Part shown: in pieces, positions 63,991 to 64,000 of the stretch | Position numbering within the stretch: the stretch's first letter is position 1 | Layout: each line of letters opens with the position of its first letter | Origin: Pseudocercospora fijiensis CIRAD86 | Lineage: Eukaryota > Ascomycota > Dothideomycetes > Mycosphaerellales > Mycosphaerellaceae | Length of the DNA: 64,000 nt | Direction of reading: 5' to 3' | Assembly: GCF_000340215.1 (NCBI RefSeq) | Contig: NW_006921532.1 | Span: 10,887,764 to 10,951,763, forward strand | Position numbers and translations under genes: made by a program | Notes under the pieces: generated by a model | Database searches by the model: none | The model's input: the letters and a program-made list of their open reading frames with translations, nothing else | Told to the model about the DNA's origin: nothing

Positions 63991-64000
63991 TGCGCCAGCT

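Overview
The window reads as nuclear DNA of a filamentous ascomycete, most likely a Dothideomycete. Compact genes carry 50-77 bp GT-AG introns with CTAAC/CTGAC-type branch sites. The repeats show strong repeat-induced point mutation (RIP): CpA and TpG are depleted, TpA is in excess, and the nonsense codons are nearly all TAG or TAA. The proteins are fungal (UstYa/DUF3328, HET, Pra1 zincophore, Zn2Cys6, SKN1/KRE6, Get2). No bacterial-style operons, CRISPR arrays or complete tRNA/rRNA genes are seen. The species cannot be named from this sequence.

Layout. 1-2138: 3' part of a RIP-mutated Ty1/copia retrotransposon with its 3' LTR, then unclassified repeat debris to about 3.4 kb. 3.7-14.6 kb: a UstYa-like gene, a hypothetical gene, LYRM2-like, NatD/NAA40 with a long tail, an FAD monooxygenase, a pyridoxal-reductase-like AKR, SDHAF1-like and a Rossmann-fold protein. 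14.7-25.1 kb (minus strand): a Dnf3-like P4-ATPase, ribosomal protein eS8, an Rgp1-like protein and DPH1. 26.0-33.4 kb: a SKN1/KRE6-family protein, a small I78-type inhibitor, a divergent pair of mitoribosomal genes (bL28m and mL61) and GET2. 33552-42660: a 9.1 kb RIP-inactivated element. 42.9-49.4 kb: a 2H phosphoesterase (AKAP7-like), a GPI-type wall protein and an amino-acid transporter. 50-56.6 kb: an UNC93-like transporter, a Zn2Cys6 regulator and a PhyH dioxygenase. 57.5-61.2 kb: a divergent zinc-uptake pair (ZIP transporter and Pra1 zincophore). 61.3-64 kb: a HET-domain gene.

The most unusual object is the 9.1 kb element. Its ends form a 43 bp terminal inverted repeat with 38 matches. 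On the minus strand it carries three decayed genes in series: a RecQ-like helicase, a protein that I recognise from memory as DUF6589-like, and an unknown protein whose frame stays open for about 1.5 kb apart from TAG/TAA stops. It lies 136 bp upstream of the GET2 start codon. I could not place it in a named transposon superfamily.

The clearest working module is the zinc-scavenging pair. A secreted Pra1/Aspf2-type protein and a ZIP transporter share a 1.1 kb promoter region that holds six GCCAAG motifs. Both proteins carry the same Cys-His-x-His...Cys motif, four times in the transporter ectodomain and once at the zincophore C-terminus. Most other genes are single housekeeping genes. The UNC93, Zn2Cys6 and PhyH genes, and the lone UstYa gene, look accessory, but no PKS, NRPS or RiPP precursor is visible nearby.
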